DNA of 64,000 nt, taken from contig NZ_CAMZCS010000001.1 of the NCBI RefSeq assembly GCF_947305105.1, positions 248,001 to 312,000 of the forward strand. Reading direction: 5' to 3'. This document shows positions 48,741-57,282 of the stretch, in pieces (position 1 is the first letter of the stretch; the number at the start of each line of letters is the position of its first letter). This DNA is from an uncultured Fibrobacter sp. Lineage in GTDB: Bacteria > Fibrobacterota > Fibrobacteria > Fibrobacterales > Fibrobacteraceae. The notes below the pieces were generated by a model that did no database searches, was not told the origin of the DNA, and saw nothing but the letters and a program-made list of their open reading frames with translations. Position numbers and translations under genes: made by a program.

Positions 48741-49693
48741 ACGTGGTACTTCTTCAGGCTCGGGGCCTTCTCTTCGATCAGCTTCATGATGCGGGCGACT
48801 GCGTCGGCGCCGTTGGCCGTATCCTTCACGCTCACGAGCGGCTGGAACAGCGGGCTGTTGAACAGCGTGCCGAGCGGAATCGGGTTCTTGCGGCAGAACG
48901 TGATGTCGATAAAGTCGCGGGCGTCCTTTTGCAGATTGTGAGCCTTGTCCTTGTCGCCAGCCTGGAATGCCTTGTACAGTTCGACGAACGTCTTCGTGGC
49001 CTCGGGGATGTTGCCCGAAGCGCTGATGAGGCCCGTGCCACCCATTTCGAGGAGGTCGGCAAACAAACCGTCTTCACCGCTCATCACGGCGAAGTCCTTG
49101 CCCTTGGTTTCCTTGATCACGCGCATCGTGTCTTCGTGGAACTTCTCGCCAAAGCCGAACTCCACGGCCTGCTTGAGACCGATGATGTTCTTGTCTTCGG
49201 CAAGTTCGATGAGGGTGTCGGGATGCACGTAGCTTGAGGTGCGGCCCGGGACGTTGTAAATCACGATTTTGGCACCCGTCTCGCTGCTGAGCGTGCGGTA
49301 GTGCTTCAGGAGGCCTTCCTGCGGCGGGTTGTTGTAGTAGCCTGTGACGCAGAGGACTGCCACCGGGGCAATCTTCTGCACGTTCTCGATCATTTCGATG
49401 GATTCGCGGGTGCAGTTGGAACCGGCACCGGCAATCACGGGCACGCGGCCGTCCACGTAGTCGAGCGTAAACTTGATGACATCGAGGTGCTGCTGCGGGG
49501 AAACCGTCGCACTCTGACCCGTGGTCACGGCAGGGAGCACGCCACTTGCGCCGTTAGCGATCACGTCGTCGATCATTTGGCCCATCTTCTTGTAGTCGAT
49601 GGAGTTGCGGAGGTTCTTGGGATCGTCGTTCTTGAGCGGGGTGAACAACGCGGGGAAAACACCAGTAAGTTGAGAAGCGTTTGTAATCTGCAT
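48737..49693 (-). CDS. dapA: 4-hydroxy-tetrahydrodipicolinate synthase (DapA-like)
   Basis: A 318-residue TIM-barrel aldolase. DapA condenses pyruvate with aspartate semialdehyde for lysine and diaminopimelate synthesis. The Schiff-base Lys is in IIGLKQAV (about K174), with Tyr in VIYNVPGRT (about Y146) and a second motif VTGYYNNPPQ (about 116-125). The substrate motif VTTGQSATV differs from the usual GTTGES, and the residue after the first strands (LFTPLKNDD) is typical. Other family members (N-acetylneuraminate lyase, KDG aldolase) are possible because of the changed motif. A TATATTTA element lies 8 nt before the ATG. Confidence 0.85.
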   Translation of the reverse strand: MQITNASQLTGVFPALFTPLKNDDPKNLRNSIDYKKMGQMIDDVIANGASGVLPAVTTGQSATVSPQQHLDVIKFTLDYVDGRVPVIAGAGSNCTRESIEMIENVQKIAPVAVLCVTGYYNNPPQEGLLKHYRTLSSETGAKIVIYNVPGRTSSYVHPDTLIELAEDKNIIGLKQAVEFGFGEKFHEDTMRVIKETKGKDFAVMSGEDGLFADLLEMGGTGLISASGNIPEATKTFVELYKAFQAGDKDKAHNLQKDARDFIDITFCRKNPIPLGTLFNSPLFQPLVSVKDTANGADAVARIMKLIEEKAPSLKKYHV

Positions 49694-49701
49694 AGTGCCC
49701 T

Positions 49702-49709
49702 AAATATAG
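49702..49709 (-). promoter_or_regulatory. TATATTTA promoter element, near-leaderless, before dapA
   Basis: Minus-strand variant of TAnnTTTG, 8 nt before the ATG at 49693. Confidence 0.4.
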
Positions 49710-49992
49710 TATTAGACGAGAACCGGAGGGCGAAATGTACGAAATTTGATGCTTTTTAACGCCTTAGTTGAATTTTCCACTATTTCACAAACCTGCCGCA
49801 AGATTTTACGTACAAATTATAGATTGGAACGGGGTGAAAGATTGTGCTTGCTTGGGTTGGATTGCTCAATAAATGTAAAACATTGAAGCGTAATAGAATA
49901 CGAACTTGATCAAGGGTTGCTTGGACCGCTTTAATGACGTTTTGGTGTGCTACAAATCGAAAAAATGTTCTGTCGCCGCACTCGCCTTTTAC

Positions 49993-50000
49993 TAAATTTG
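49993..50000 (+). promoter_or_regulatory. TAAATTTG promoter element before the phosphohexomutase
   Basis: Exact TAnnTTTG match 27 nt before the ATG at 50028; AAAGG ribosome site between. Confidence 0.5.
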
Positions 50001-50027
50001 CTGCGTTAAATCTCAAAAGGAACCCCT

Positions 50028-51641
50028 ATGGAAAACATTACCCAGATTTGGAAAAAGATTCAGTCCCCCGAATTCAACCCGGCTACCGACATGGCGCTTG
50101 TCGAACAGGTGAAGCAGGTCGCATTGACTTCTCAGGAGCCCGCCAAGGTGAGCTTTGGTACTTCTGGCTGGCGTGGTGAAATCGGTTCCGAATTTACGCT
50201 CCGCAACCTCCAGGTGGTGGGTGCCGCCATCGTTCGCCTTTACAGGGAAGCGACTCCCGAACTTTTCGAAGCCCTCGGCGTGAAGGACTTTGCCGAACTC
50301 CAGAAGCGTGGCGTGGTCGTCGGTCATGACAACCGCCTGCTCGGTCATGAATTCTGCGAAGCCGTGGCTGACCAGTTCGCGAAGGCTGGCGTGAAGGTCT
50401 ACTACGGTGGCGAGATGCCGACTCCGGAATTCAGCGCCTGCATCGAAATGCTCGGTGCTGCCTGCTCCATCAACATGACCCCGAGCCACAACCCGAGCCA
50501 CTACAACGGCATCAAGTTCAACCCGGCCGACGGCGGTCCTGCCGGTCCGGAAATCACGAACGTCATCACGAAGCTTTCTAACGAAATGATGTCCACCTGG
50601 AAATTTGAACCGGTGGGCAAGGTTGACTGGGAAATTATCGACTCCCTCAAGATTTACAAGGAATTCCTCGTCAAGCAGGGCACGATCAAGTTCGACCGCA
50701 TCAAGGAATTCATCAAGAAGGGCCGCCTGACTCTCGTTTGCGACCACGTGCACGGCTCTACCCGCCGCCGTCCGGCTGCTCTCCTCGACAATCCGGAATG
50801 CCTCATTACGCTCCGTAACGAAGATGACTCCCTGTTCGGCGGTATCGCACCCGAACCGTCCAGCAAGAACCTCGAAAAGGTCCGCAAGGTGCTGGACGAA
50901 AGCAAGTCCTGGTTCCGCCTGGGCGCTATCTTCGACCCGGATGGTGACCGTATCCGCTTCTACGACGGTACACGCGAAATCGACATGAACCAGTTCGGTG
51001 CTATCGCTTTCCACTACATGGCTACCTGGCGCAAGGAACAGGGCTGCGTGGCCAAGTCTGTCGCGACTTCCAACTTTGTGAACATCATTGCCGAAAAGCT
51101 CGGCGTGCCTGTGATGGAAACTCCGGTGGGCTTCAAGAACTTCCGCCCGTGGCTTTCCCGCAATGCCAAGCAGAAGGCCCTCGTCGCCTTCGAAGAATCC
51201 GATGGTATCTCCGGTCTCAACAACACGCTCGAAAAGGATGCCCAGTTCGGCCTCCTCATCGCTCTCGAAATTCTTGCAACGACTGGCAAGAACCTCGGTG
51301 AATACCTCGATGCCCTTTATGAAGAATATGGTCGCTTCTACCCGACCCGCTCGGGCTTCGAAGTCGACAAGTCCCTCGTGGGTGCTCCGCTCAAGGCCAA
51401 GGTCGACGCCATCGCGACGATCGCCCAGCCGGGTGCGAAGGTCATGGTCGGCAACAACGAAAAGACCGTGAAGCAGCTCCTCACGCTCGACGGCGTGAAG
51501 GTCATCTTCGACGACGACTCCTGGATGCTCGTGCGTCCGTCGGGTACGGAACCGAAGGTGCGCATTTATACGGAATGCCGCAACCCGGACGAGAAGGACC
51601 CGATGTTCGAAGCGGCGAAGGCTTTGTTCTTCAAAAATTAA
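50028..51641 (+). CDS. Alpha-D-phosphohexomutase (phosphoglucomutase/phosphomannomutase)
   Basis: A 537-residue cytosolic enzyme converting hexose 1- and 6-phosphates. Motifs in order: FGTSGWRG (about 43-50), catalytic serine in TPSHNPSHYNG (about S153), metal loop DPDGDR (about 303-308), sugar-binding EESDGIS (about 387-393) and phosphate-binding RPSGTEPKVRIYTE near the end. The four-domain order is complete. Specificity between glucose and mannose cannot be read. It supplies precursors for glycan and glycogen synthesis. A small exported-protein gene follows 33 bp downstream and may be co-transcribed. Confidence 0.94.
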   Translation: MENITQIWKKIQSPEFNPATDMALVEQVKQVALTSQEPAKVSFGTSGWRGEIGSEFTLRNLQVVGAAIVRLYREATPELFEALGVKDFAELQKRGVVVGHDNRLLGHEFCEAVADQFAKAGVKVYYGGEMPTPEFSACIEMLGAACSINMTPSHNPSHYNGIKFNPADGGPAGPEITNVITKLSNEMMSTWKFEPVGKVDWEIIDSLKIYKEFLVKQGTIKFDRIKEFIKKGRLTLVCDHVHGSTRRRPAALLDNPECLITLRNEDDSLFGGIAPEPSSKNLEKVRKVLDESKSWFRLGAIFDPDGDRIRFYDGTREIDMNQFGAIAFHYMATWRKEQGCVAKSVATSNFVNIIAEKLGVPVMETPVGFKNFRPWLSRNAKQKALVAFEESDGISGLNNTLEKDAQFGLLIALEILATTGKNLGEYLDALYEEYGRFYPTRSGFEVDKSLVGAPLKAKVDAIATIAQPGAKVMVGNNEKTVKQLLTLDGVKVIFDDDSWMLVRPSGTEPKVRIYTECRNPDEKDPMFEAAKALFFKN

Positions 51642-51674
51642 TGTTGCATACATTGGAATAGGATTGATGGAAAA

Positions 51675-52436
51675 ATGAAAAAGATAATCGCTGTGTTGTT
51701 CCTGGCTTGTGCCCTTTTGGGCTATGCGCAGGATAGCTCCATAAAGCCCGAATTTCAGGCTTTTTCTGGTGCTTTGGTCAAATTGAAAAAGGCAAAGAAC
51801 GGCTACCACAAGTTCATGTTGCAGATTGTCGCTGCTCCGTGGGCTTTTAAGGCCGAAGGCGAAGTGGCCGCCCCCGGTGGCGACCCCGACATGCTCATCA
51901 ATGCCCTTTTTGACGGCGACCTCTATGCAGTGCTTGCTTATGTTCCTTCGGCGACGTCGGGTGCAGACGGTCAGGAATATCAGGTCGGGCTTTTCGACAT
52001 GATGCTTTTCTTTGAGGATGAACCGACGAAAATCCGCAACTTGAAATTTACCCTCTTGCCGCCTGCAAACGACGACTGGGCGATGAGCGCGTTCAACGAT
52101 GCGCAATCCTCCGGTTCGTTGCTCGGTAAAATCTGGAAGGGTAAGTACGACCGCGAAATTACGAAGGCTTCCGCGAATCCGTTGACGAAGCAGTCGGTGC
52201 GTTCGATGCAGAGGGCTGCCGAGGAAGCCGCTGCTGCCGAAGAAGCGGAACGTCAGGCCAAGATGGCTGCGAAAAAGTCCAAGAAAAAGAAGAAGAAGGC
52301 TTCTATTGTTGACGAATGCGACGATCCGGATATGACGGTGAAAGAAAAGCGTCGCTGCCAGATGAAGGCGAAAAACGCAGGATCAAATTCTGCGGAGCCG
52401 AAGAAAAAAAAGAAAAGAAAGAAAAAAAGAGAATAA
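51675..52436 (+). CDS. Hypothetical exported protein with Lys-rich tail
   Basis: A 253-residue protein with signal peptide (ends LLGYAQ). The central part (about 25-160) is a mixed domain with no recognised family. After about 175 it turns into an Ala/Glu-rich helix and several Lys runs, ending KKKKKRKKKRE, an unusual strongly basic C-terminus. Such tails can bind nucleic acid, LPS or peptidoglycan; this is inference. Two Cys lie near VDECDDPDMTVKEKRRC. ATG 51675 follows a weak ribosome site. Confidence 0.72.
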   Translation: MKKIIAVLFLACALLGYAQDSSIKPEFQAFSGALVKLKKAKNGYHKFMLQIVAAPWAFKAEGEVAAPGGDPDMLINALFDGDLYAVLAYVPSATSGADGQEYQVGLFDMMLFFEDEPTKIRNLKFTLLPPANDDWAMSAFNDAQSSGSLLGKIWKGKYDREITKASANPLTKQSVRSMQRAAEEAAAAEEAERQAKMAAKKSKKKKKKASIVDECDDPDMTVKEKRRCQMKAKNAGSNSAEPKKKKKRKKKRE

Positions 52437-52478
52437 GTTTCACTAAAAATCCAAAAACCTGAATATTTGAGGTAATCT

Positions 52479-53222
52479 ATGTCCGGTCACTCCAAATGGG
52501 CCACCACCAAACGCAAGAAAGCCAAAACCGACGTCGCTCGCGCGAAGGCTTGGAACAAACTTATTAAGGAAATTTCCATTGCTGCCAAGCTCGGCGGTGG
52601 CAACCCCGACGCGAACCCGCGCCTGCGTGCTGCTATCCTCAAGTCTAAGAGCCAGAGCTTGCCGACCAAGAATATCGAAAGCGCCATCGCCAAGGGTACG
52701 GGTGCGAACTCCGGTACCGAAATGACGGAGCCGCTGTACGAAGGACGCGGCCCGGGTGGCATTGCCATCATGGTGCAGTGCTTGACCGACAACAAGGTCC
52801 GCACGGTTGCCGAAATCCGCAACATCTTCAACAAGAACAACGGTTCCATGGGTGAATCTGGTTCTGTGTCTTGGGCTTTCACCTACAAGGGCGTGATTGT
52901 CGTCGATGCCGAAAAGTATCCCGAAGACCAGGTGATGGACCTCGTGCTCGAAGCCGGTGCCGAAGACATGACGACCGAAGACGGCGTGCATGAAATCTCC
53001 ACGAGCCCCGAAGCTTTCGACGCTGTGTCCAAGGCTCTCGAAGCTGCCAACATCGAAATGATGAGCGCTGAAATCACCTACGTCGCTAACGACCCGGTGA
53101 AGCTCGGTCATGACGATGCACAGAAGCTCCTCAAGCTCATCGACAAGTTCGAAGACCACGACGACGTCCAGGACGTGTACCACAACGCCGAAATCGACGA
53201 AGCGGACATGGACGCGGAATAG
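52479..53222 (+). CDS. yebC: YebC/PmpR (TACO1) family protein
   Basis: A 247-residue protein with the family N-terminus MSGHSKWATTKRKKAKTDVARAK, the motif NPRLRAAILKSKSQSLP (about 46-62), YEGRGPGGIAIMVQCLTDN (about 87-105) and the acidic C-terminal domain ending DDVQDVYHNAEI. Members were described as transcription regulators, and the mitochondrial homologue TACO1 and bacterial relatives affect translation; its role here is not shown. GAGG before the ATG. A repeat element and a terminator follow. Confidence 0.96.
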   Translation: MSGHSKWATTKRKKAKTDVARAKAWNKLIKEISIAAKLGGGNPDANPRLRAAILKSKSQSLPTKNIESAIAKGTGANSGTEMTEPLYEGRGPGGIAIMVQCLTDNKVRTVAEIRNIFNKNNGSMGESGSVSWAFTYKGVIVVDAEKYPEDQVMDLVLEAGAEDMTTEDGVHEISTSPEAFDAVSKALEAANIEMMSAEITYVANDPVKLGHDDAQKLLKLIDKFEDHDDVQDVYHNAEIDEADMDAE

Positions 53223-53241
53223 CGACGAGGTCGTGCCTACG

Positions 53242-53265
53242 GCACTCTGAGCTATGGAGTCGCTC
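53242..53265. repeat. Dispersed repeat copy after yebC
   Basis: Closely resembles 37811-37832 (common core TGAGCTATG then GTCGCTC). Confidence 0.55.
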
Positions 53266-53304
53266 CCCTTGCAGGGTCGCTGTGAGGTTATGTTATATTG
53301 AGTC

Positions 53305-53335
53305 ATCCCCGCCTTGTGCGGGGATTTCTTTTTTT
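53305..53335 (+). terminator. Terminator after yebC
   Basis: Stem ATCCCCGC / GCGGGGAT with a 5-nt loop followed by a T-run. Confidence 0.88.
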
Positions 53336-53371
53336 ACGCAAAAGTATGTATATTCTTAAAAAGAGGTTGGT

Positions 53372-54388
53372 ATGAATATTCGTAGATTTTTTCGTTTGGG
53401 TTGCTTGTCTGTTGCGAGCTTTTTCTGGGCTAGTTGCGGCAGTGATACGGATTCTTCGACGGGTGCGGATTCCGGTATTAATCCTGGGAGTTCTTCGGCG
53501 GATATTCTACCGAATTCGTCGGAATCGGTTGAATCGAGTTCTGTGGCGGCTGAAAGTTCATCCAGCCAAATTGGCAGTTCGAGTTCTGCGGGTTATATAT
53601 TGGCGAGAGACCCTTCAATTAGTTGCAAGATGACACATTACGGCGTTCGTGTTTGTTATAATTCTTGTTATGATGCTATACGTGATTTAGAAAAGGATGA
53701 TTTGATTTCTGAAAAGCAACTGGCATTTATAGAAGACGAACTAGAATCATGTCATGCTTTGGAGAATACTACGAGTGTAGTTTACGGTACGCCTGAGCCG
53801 TCTTGCAAAATTCCAGTTTATGAAAAATTTGAATGTGAATGTTCCAATGATAGTATTTATGTAGGGTGCCGTTTAGATTCTAATCAAATAGATGTTGATG
53901 GAGTTGGGGCGTGGGCTTATGGAATAGACGAATATCGTGCTGATCAAAGTTCAAGCTCGTCTGAAAAAATGACGAAGAATTGTCCGCATGAGGATTTTCT
54001 TCCATTTACGGGTATTCTAGAGGAAGTTCAAAAAGAACTGTACGAAAAAATTGTGCAGAAACTCGAGAATGATTCAACTTTGTCTGAATCTGGACGGCAG
54101 TATTTGGATAGTCTTTTGAATCACGAAAAGAAAACTTTGCGGGAATCTCCGAATAGAATCAGTGGTTCTTCTGTTTCTCCCTATCCATCTGATAATTTGT
54201 TTGAATCTAGTTATTATTTTAAAATAGACTCCAAAAATTGGTTTAGCGGCTATATCGCCAAAACCAAGACCTGCGAAGACGGTTCGCCTGTAATAACGGA
54301 ACGATATCGGCAAAAATACGATGATATTCTTCAGGAATGCCTTGATTTAATCAATAAGAAATTGGAAGAAATCGAACTCGAAGAATGA
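53372..54388 (+). CDS. Hypothetical Cys-rich lipoprotein with Ser-rich linker
   Basis: A 338-residue lipoprotein (lipobox FWASCG). Residues about 25-75 are a Ser-rich linker (SSSVAAESSSSQIGSSSS-type), placing the rest away from the membrane. The mature part has about ten Cys (CKMTHYGVRVCYNSC, CECSNDSIYVGC), suggesting disulfides. A second short Ser run (QSSSSSEK, about 191) separates two helical-looking halves. No family recognised. AGAGG precedes the ATG. Probably a surface protein; codon use is more AT-rich than the neighbouring housekeeping genes. Confidence 0.7.
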   Translation: MNIRRFFRLGCLSVASFFWASCGSDTDSSTGADSGINPGSSSADILPNSSESVESSSVAAESSSSQIGSSSSAGYILARDPSISCKMTHYGVRVCYNSCYDAIRDLEKDDLISEKQLAFIEDELESCHALENTTSVVYGTPEPSCKIPVYEKFECECSNDSIYVGCRLDSNQIDVDGVGAWAYGIDEYRADQSSSSSEKMTKNCPHEDFLPFTGILEEVQKELYEKIVQKLENDSTLSESGRQYLDSLLNHEKKTLRESPNRISGSSVSPYPSDNLFESSYYFKIDSKNWFSGYIAKTKTCEDGSPVITERYRQKYDDILQECLDLINKKLEEIELEE

Positions 54389-54437
54389 CAATTCCGGTCT
54401 ATCCCGCCGTTTTATTGATGTACAAATTATTTTTACA

Positions 54438-54474
54438 AATGGGCCTATTCCGTGGAATGGGTTCATTTTTTATA
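54438..54474 (+). terminator. Terminator fused to the next promoter
   Basis: Stem AATGGGCCTATTCC / GGAATGGGTTCATT pairs fully when G-U pairs are allowed, with a T-run that continues into TATATTTG (54471-54478). Confidence 0.7.
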
Positions 54475-54478
54475 TTTG
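54471..54478 (+). promoter_or_regulatory. TATATTTG promoter element before the 54.5-kb lipoprotein
   Basis: Exact TAnnTTTG match 23 nt before the ATG at 54502, starting in the terminator tail. Confidence 0.5.
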
Positions 54479-54501
54479 TAATCAGATAGGTGTATACATT
54501 C

Positions 54502-55314
54502 ATGAAGGCATTTCTTGTTGTTTCGGTGCTGGCTCTTCTTATAGTCGGCTGTGCCTTTAATAAGGGCGTGCAGGGACAGGCTCGTTCCATCACCGCTCTC
54601 GATGCCGAAAATTTCAGGATTATTGAAAAACGCCAGGCATTAGGTGCCTCAATCGCTTCACAAGATAGGGTTGCGTGGGTAGCTTCCGATTCTGTCGTCT
54701 CTAACATTAACCCTTCGGCGCTCGATAAAATCGAAGGCTATGTGGCGCAGGGCGATACCCAGGACGGCTATGCCGTTTTCTATGGCTATCAGGATGACCG
54801 CTATATTCAGGTGGCGCGTGTTGATTTCAAGGATGGACGCTTGACGAAGGATTTTGTTGAAAAGGCGATAGATGACGAGCGGTTGCTTGGCCTCGTGACA
54901 GCGAACAATTCTGCAAATCGTCGTTTCAATCTTTATACAGATAAACTAAACATCATCTACAACTCGTACATCATGGAAAACGACAGCGGGTACACGGTTT
55001 ACTTCATTCCCGGTTCCACGAACGACTACCTCGTGTTCGGCGGATGTTTTAGGCTTTCCTCAAGCGATTCGCAGGAATGGACTATCGAGAAATTGCACAA
55101 TGGTCCTGTGGCGATAAAGTTCGAAAAAGTCAAGCAGAGCAACATGCTCATGCGCACGTCGTCGAACGACAAACTCCCTTCCGAAACAGATTACGCCCAG
55201 TTCCACATTACAAAGCAATGGGCTCCGGTTCAGTATATACAAACGAGTTCGTACGTGTTCTTGCTCAAGTACGACAAGGTAACCGGTTTTACAAATACGA
55301 TGATGGTGAAATAG
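54502..55314 (+). CDS. Hypothetical lipoprotein
   Basis: A 270-residue lipoprotein (MKAFLVVSVLALLIVGC, Cys about 17). The mature part is beta-rich with no repeats: segments such as GYAVFYGYQDDRYIQVARVDF and GYTVYFIPGSTNDYLVFGGCF. No recognised family. ATG 54502 is chosen over an in-frame GTG at 54490 because it starts the signal. A TATATTTG element lies 23 nt upstream. It converges with the amidase gene with no gap (stops are adjacent), so the two share their 3' region. Confidence 0.68.
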   Translation: MKAFLVVSVLALLIVGCAFNKGVQGQARSITALDAENFRIIEKRQALGASIASQDRVAWVASDSVVSNINPSALDKIEGYVAQGDTQDGYAVFYGYQDDRYIQVARVDFKDGRLTKDFVEKAIDDERLLGLVTANNSANRRFNLYTDKLNIIYNSYIMENDSGYTVYFIPGSTNDYLVFGGCFRLSSSDSQEWTIEKLHNGPVAIKFEKVKQSNMLMRTSSNDKLPSETDYAQFHITKQWAPVQYIQTSSYVFLLKYDKVTGFTNTMMVK

Positions 55315-56409
55315 TTAGCGGCCGAGAGTTTCCCGGTAGCTGTGTACGGCGGCCTTGTAGTTTGTGACCGCCTTGGCAACGCGTTCGGCCAGGTCTTGTT
55401 GACCCTTGGCCGTCATCATGTAGGCTTCGTCTTCGAGGTTGCTGATGAATCCCAGTTCGATGAGCACGGCGGGCATCATCGCGCCGACGAGGACCATGAA
55501 TCCTGCACCGCCCACGCCGTTCGCCTGCTTGACAATCTTTCCGCCATCAAAACTCTTCAGCAACTCTTCAGTGAACATGTAACTGTTCTGCTTGTACTTC
55601 TCTAGGCGGGCTTCGAGCTTGAACCATTCGAGGGGGGAGAGTTCTTCTTTAGCGTTCTTCTCGCCATAGAGCGTGGCCACCTTGTTTTCGCGACGGGCAA
55701 TGGCTTTGTCTTCTTCGCTTTCCGGGGCGCGGAGCACGTAGAAGTGGTAGCCGTGGATGATCTTCTTGCGTTCGGCGTTTGCATCGATGGCGTTGCAGTG
55801 CAGGCTCACGAACAGGTCGCCGTCCCACTTGTTGGCGAGGTTCGCGCGTTCGCCGAGTTCAATGAACACGTCTTTTTCGCGGGTGAGCTTGACGTTGAAG
55901 CCTTCTTTTTCCAGTTCGTCGCGCAACAGTTTGGCAACGGCGAGGACGATGTCTTTTTCGTTGGCCTTCTTGCCCTGCGCGCCAGGGTCCTTGCCTCCGT
56001 GTCCGGGATCGATGACGATGGTGCGGACTTCACGTGTGCCGGCAGTCTCGTTCTTGGACTTGGCGACGTTTTGCACGTTTTTTTCGGGAGCCTTGGTTTC
56101 GGGAGCTTTGGCTTCGGCCTTGGCCTGCTGCTTTCCGAGAATCTTCGCAATGTCTGCCGCGACAATTAGGATGTGCCCGTTCTCCATGACGGGGGCCTTG
56201 GAAAGCTCAATGGACTTGCCCTTGTACGTGGCGAAGGGCATGTCTATGGCGAAGCGTACAGTGTCTTTCGCCTTTTCGAGGATGAATGTTTTTTGGACGG
56301 GGAACCAGTGGAACGAGAGGCCGTGGTCCTTTGCCGCCGTCTCGGCGTCGACACGCCCGCTAGTGTCTGCTAGCGCGAATGTCCAGCAGACCATCAGCAA
56401 CAAAGCCAA
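55315..56409 (-). CDS. N-acetylmuramoyl-L-alanine amidase (Amidase_3/AmiC type)
   Basis: A cell-wall hydrolase cutting between MurNAc and L-Ala. The C-terminal 220 residues form Amidase_3: zinc His in VIDPGHGGKDPGAQ, a second zinc ligand His in FVSLHCNA, and the catalytic Glu in VLIELGFISN. The first 80 mature residues look like an AMIN-type or localisation part. The start is uncertain: an ATG at 56505 would overlap smpB by 94 bp; a TTG at 56409, 2 bp after the smpB stop, puts the hydrophobic LALLLMVCWTFALA at the N-terminus and is preferred. It is the last gene of an HU-smpB-amidase run. Confidence 0.88.
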   Translation of the reverse strand: MALLLMVCWTFALADTSGRVDAETAAKDHGLSFHWFPVQKTFILEKAKDTVRFAIDMPFATYKGKSIELSKAPVMENGHILIVAADIAKILGKQQAKAEAKAPETKAPEKNVQNVAKSKNETAGTREVRTIVIDPGHGGKDPGAQGKKANEKDIVLAVAKLLRDELEKEGFNVKLTREKDVFIELGERANLANKWDGDLFVSLHCNAIDANAERKKIIHGYHFYVLRAPESEEDKAIARRENKVATLYGEKNAKEELSPLEWFKLEARLEKYKQNSYMFTEELLKSFDGGKIVKQANGVGGAGFMVLVGAMMPAVLIELGFISNLEDEAYMMTAKGQQDLAERVAKAVTNYKAAVHSYRETLGR

Positions 56410-56411
56410 AA

Positions 56412-56882
56412 TTAGCGACGGGCTTTTGCAATGCGCGCGATTTCCATCTTGGCGTCGCGATTGATGATATCCTGTCGCTTGTCGCGTTGATCCTTGCCTC
56501 GGCATATTCCTACTTCAAGTTTTGCAATTCGATTTTTAAAATACATTTTGAGCGGAACGATGGTGCAGCCCTTCTGTTCCTTTGCCTTGCGCATTTTCTG
56601 TATTTCGTGGACGTGCGCGAGCAGTTTGCGGCGGCGGGCGGGGAAATGGTTGAACCGGTTCGCGAATAGGTATTCGTCGATATGTGCCCCGACGAGCCAG
56701 AGTTCGTTCTTGTCTTCGGTGATGTCGACCCAGGCTTCACCCAGGGTACACTTGCCATCGCGGATGGACTTGATTTCAGAGCCAATGAGCATAATACCCA
56801 CTTCAAACGTCTCGTCGACGAAATAGAGGTGGTTCGCCTTGCGGTTCTGGATTACGGGAGTTTTCGATTCTTTGCTAGCCAT
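56412..56882 (-). CDS. smpB: SsrA-binding protein SmpB
   Basis: A 156-residue tmRNA partner that rescues stalled ribosomes. Marks: NRKANHLYFVDETFEVG (about 13-29), LIGSEIKSIRDGKCTLGEAW, ENRFNHFP-like FANRFNHFPARRRKLL and the C-terminal tail GKDQRDKRQDIINRD. The start at 56882 (MASKESKT) is chosen over an upstream ATG at 56927 because the family begins here. It overlaps the HU-like gene stop by 8 bp, so translation is probably coupled. Confidence 0.95.
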   Translation of the reverse strand: MASKESKTPVIQNRKANHLYFVDETFEVGIMLIGSEIKSIRDGKCTLGEAWVDITEDKNELWLVGAHIDEYLFANRFNHFPARRRKLLAHVHEIQKMRKAKEQKGCTIVPLKMYFKNRIAKLEVGICRGKDQRDKRQDIINRDAKMEIARIAKARR

Positions 56883-57219
56883 CGGTGTGCGTGGTCGCCT
56901 CTTCGGGAATGGCGTCCGGAACGACATCGTTCAAGAGCTTGGTAAGTTCGCGGCTGGCTTCGAAGACGGGCTTGATGCCGGCGTCGACTTTCACGGATTC
57001 GCCGGTACGCGGGTTCCTGGCTAGGCGTTCCTTGCGTTCCTTGATTTTGAAGCGGCCAAAGCCCCGGATTTCAATATTGTTCCCGCTGGACATGGCCTTG
57101 ATGATGGAGTCCAGGAAACATTCGACAATAGCCTTGGTATCGACCTGGGTGAGGCCGGTACGTGCCGAGATATCTTCGACGATATCCTTTTTCGTAATGT
57201 TACCCTTGACTGCTGCCAT
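56875..57219 (-). CDS. HU/IHF-family DNA-binding protein
   Basis: A 114-residue nucleoid protein. N-terminal helices (ITKKDIVEDISARTGLTQ), the hallmark GFGRFKIKERKERLARNPRTGE (about 54-75, the DNA-binding arm) and a C-terminal extension of about 18 residues (VVPDAIPEEATTHTDG) beyond the usual 90-100 aa. The IEIRGFGRF segment is more IHF-like than HU-like. GGAG lies upstream of the ATG at 57219. It overlaps smpB by 8 bp and starts the HU-smpB-amidase unit. Confidence 0.93.
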   Translation of the reverse strand: MAAVKGNITKKDIVEDISARTGLTQVDTKAIVECFLDSIIKAMSSGNNIEIRGFGRFKIKERKERLARNPRTGESVKVDAGIKPVFEASRELTKLLNDVVPDAIPEEATTHTDG

Positions 57220-57282
57220 TAACGTAACTCCGTAAAAATCAAGAACTTACTTGTATATATTTATAAAAATTTTGGATAAAAG

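Larger units (their letters stand above)
49694..50027. other. Divergent intergenic region dapA / phosphohexomutase
   Basis: 334 bp without a supported gene. It holds a minus-strand TATATTTA (49702-49709) 8 nt before the dapA ATG and a plus-strand TAAATTTG (49993-50000) 27 nt before the mutase ATG, both resembling TAnnTTTG. The centre is AT-rich and shows no hairpin or repeat I can support. Confidence 0.5.

Noticed and set aside
50013-52106. 697-codon minus-strand open frame
   Set aside because: Antisense to the phosphohexomutase and the exported protein, both clearly coding.
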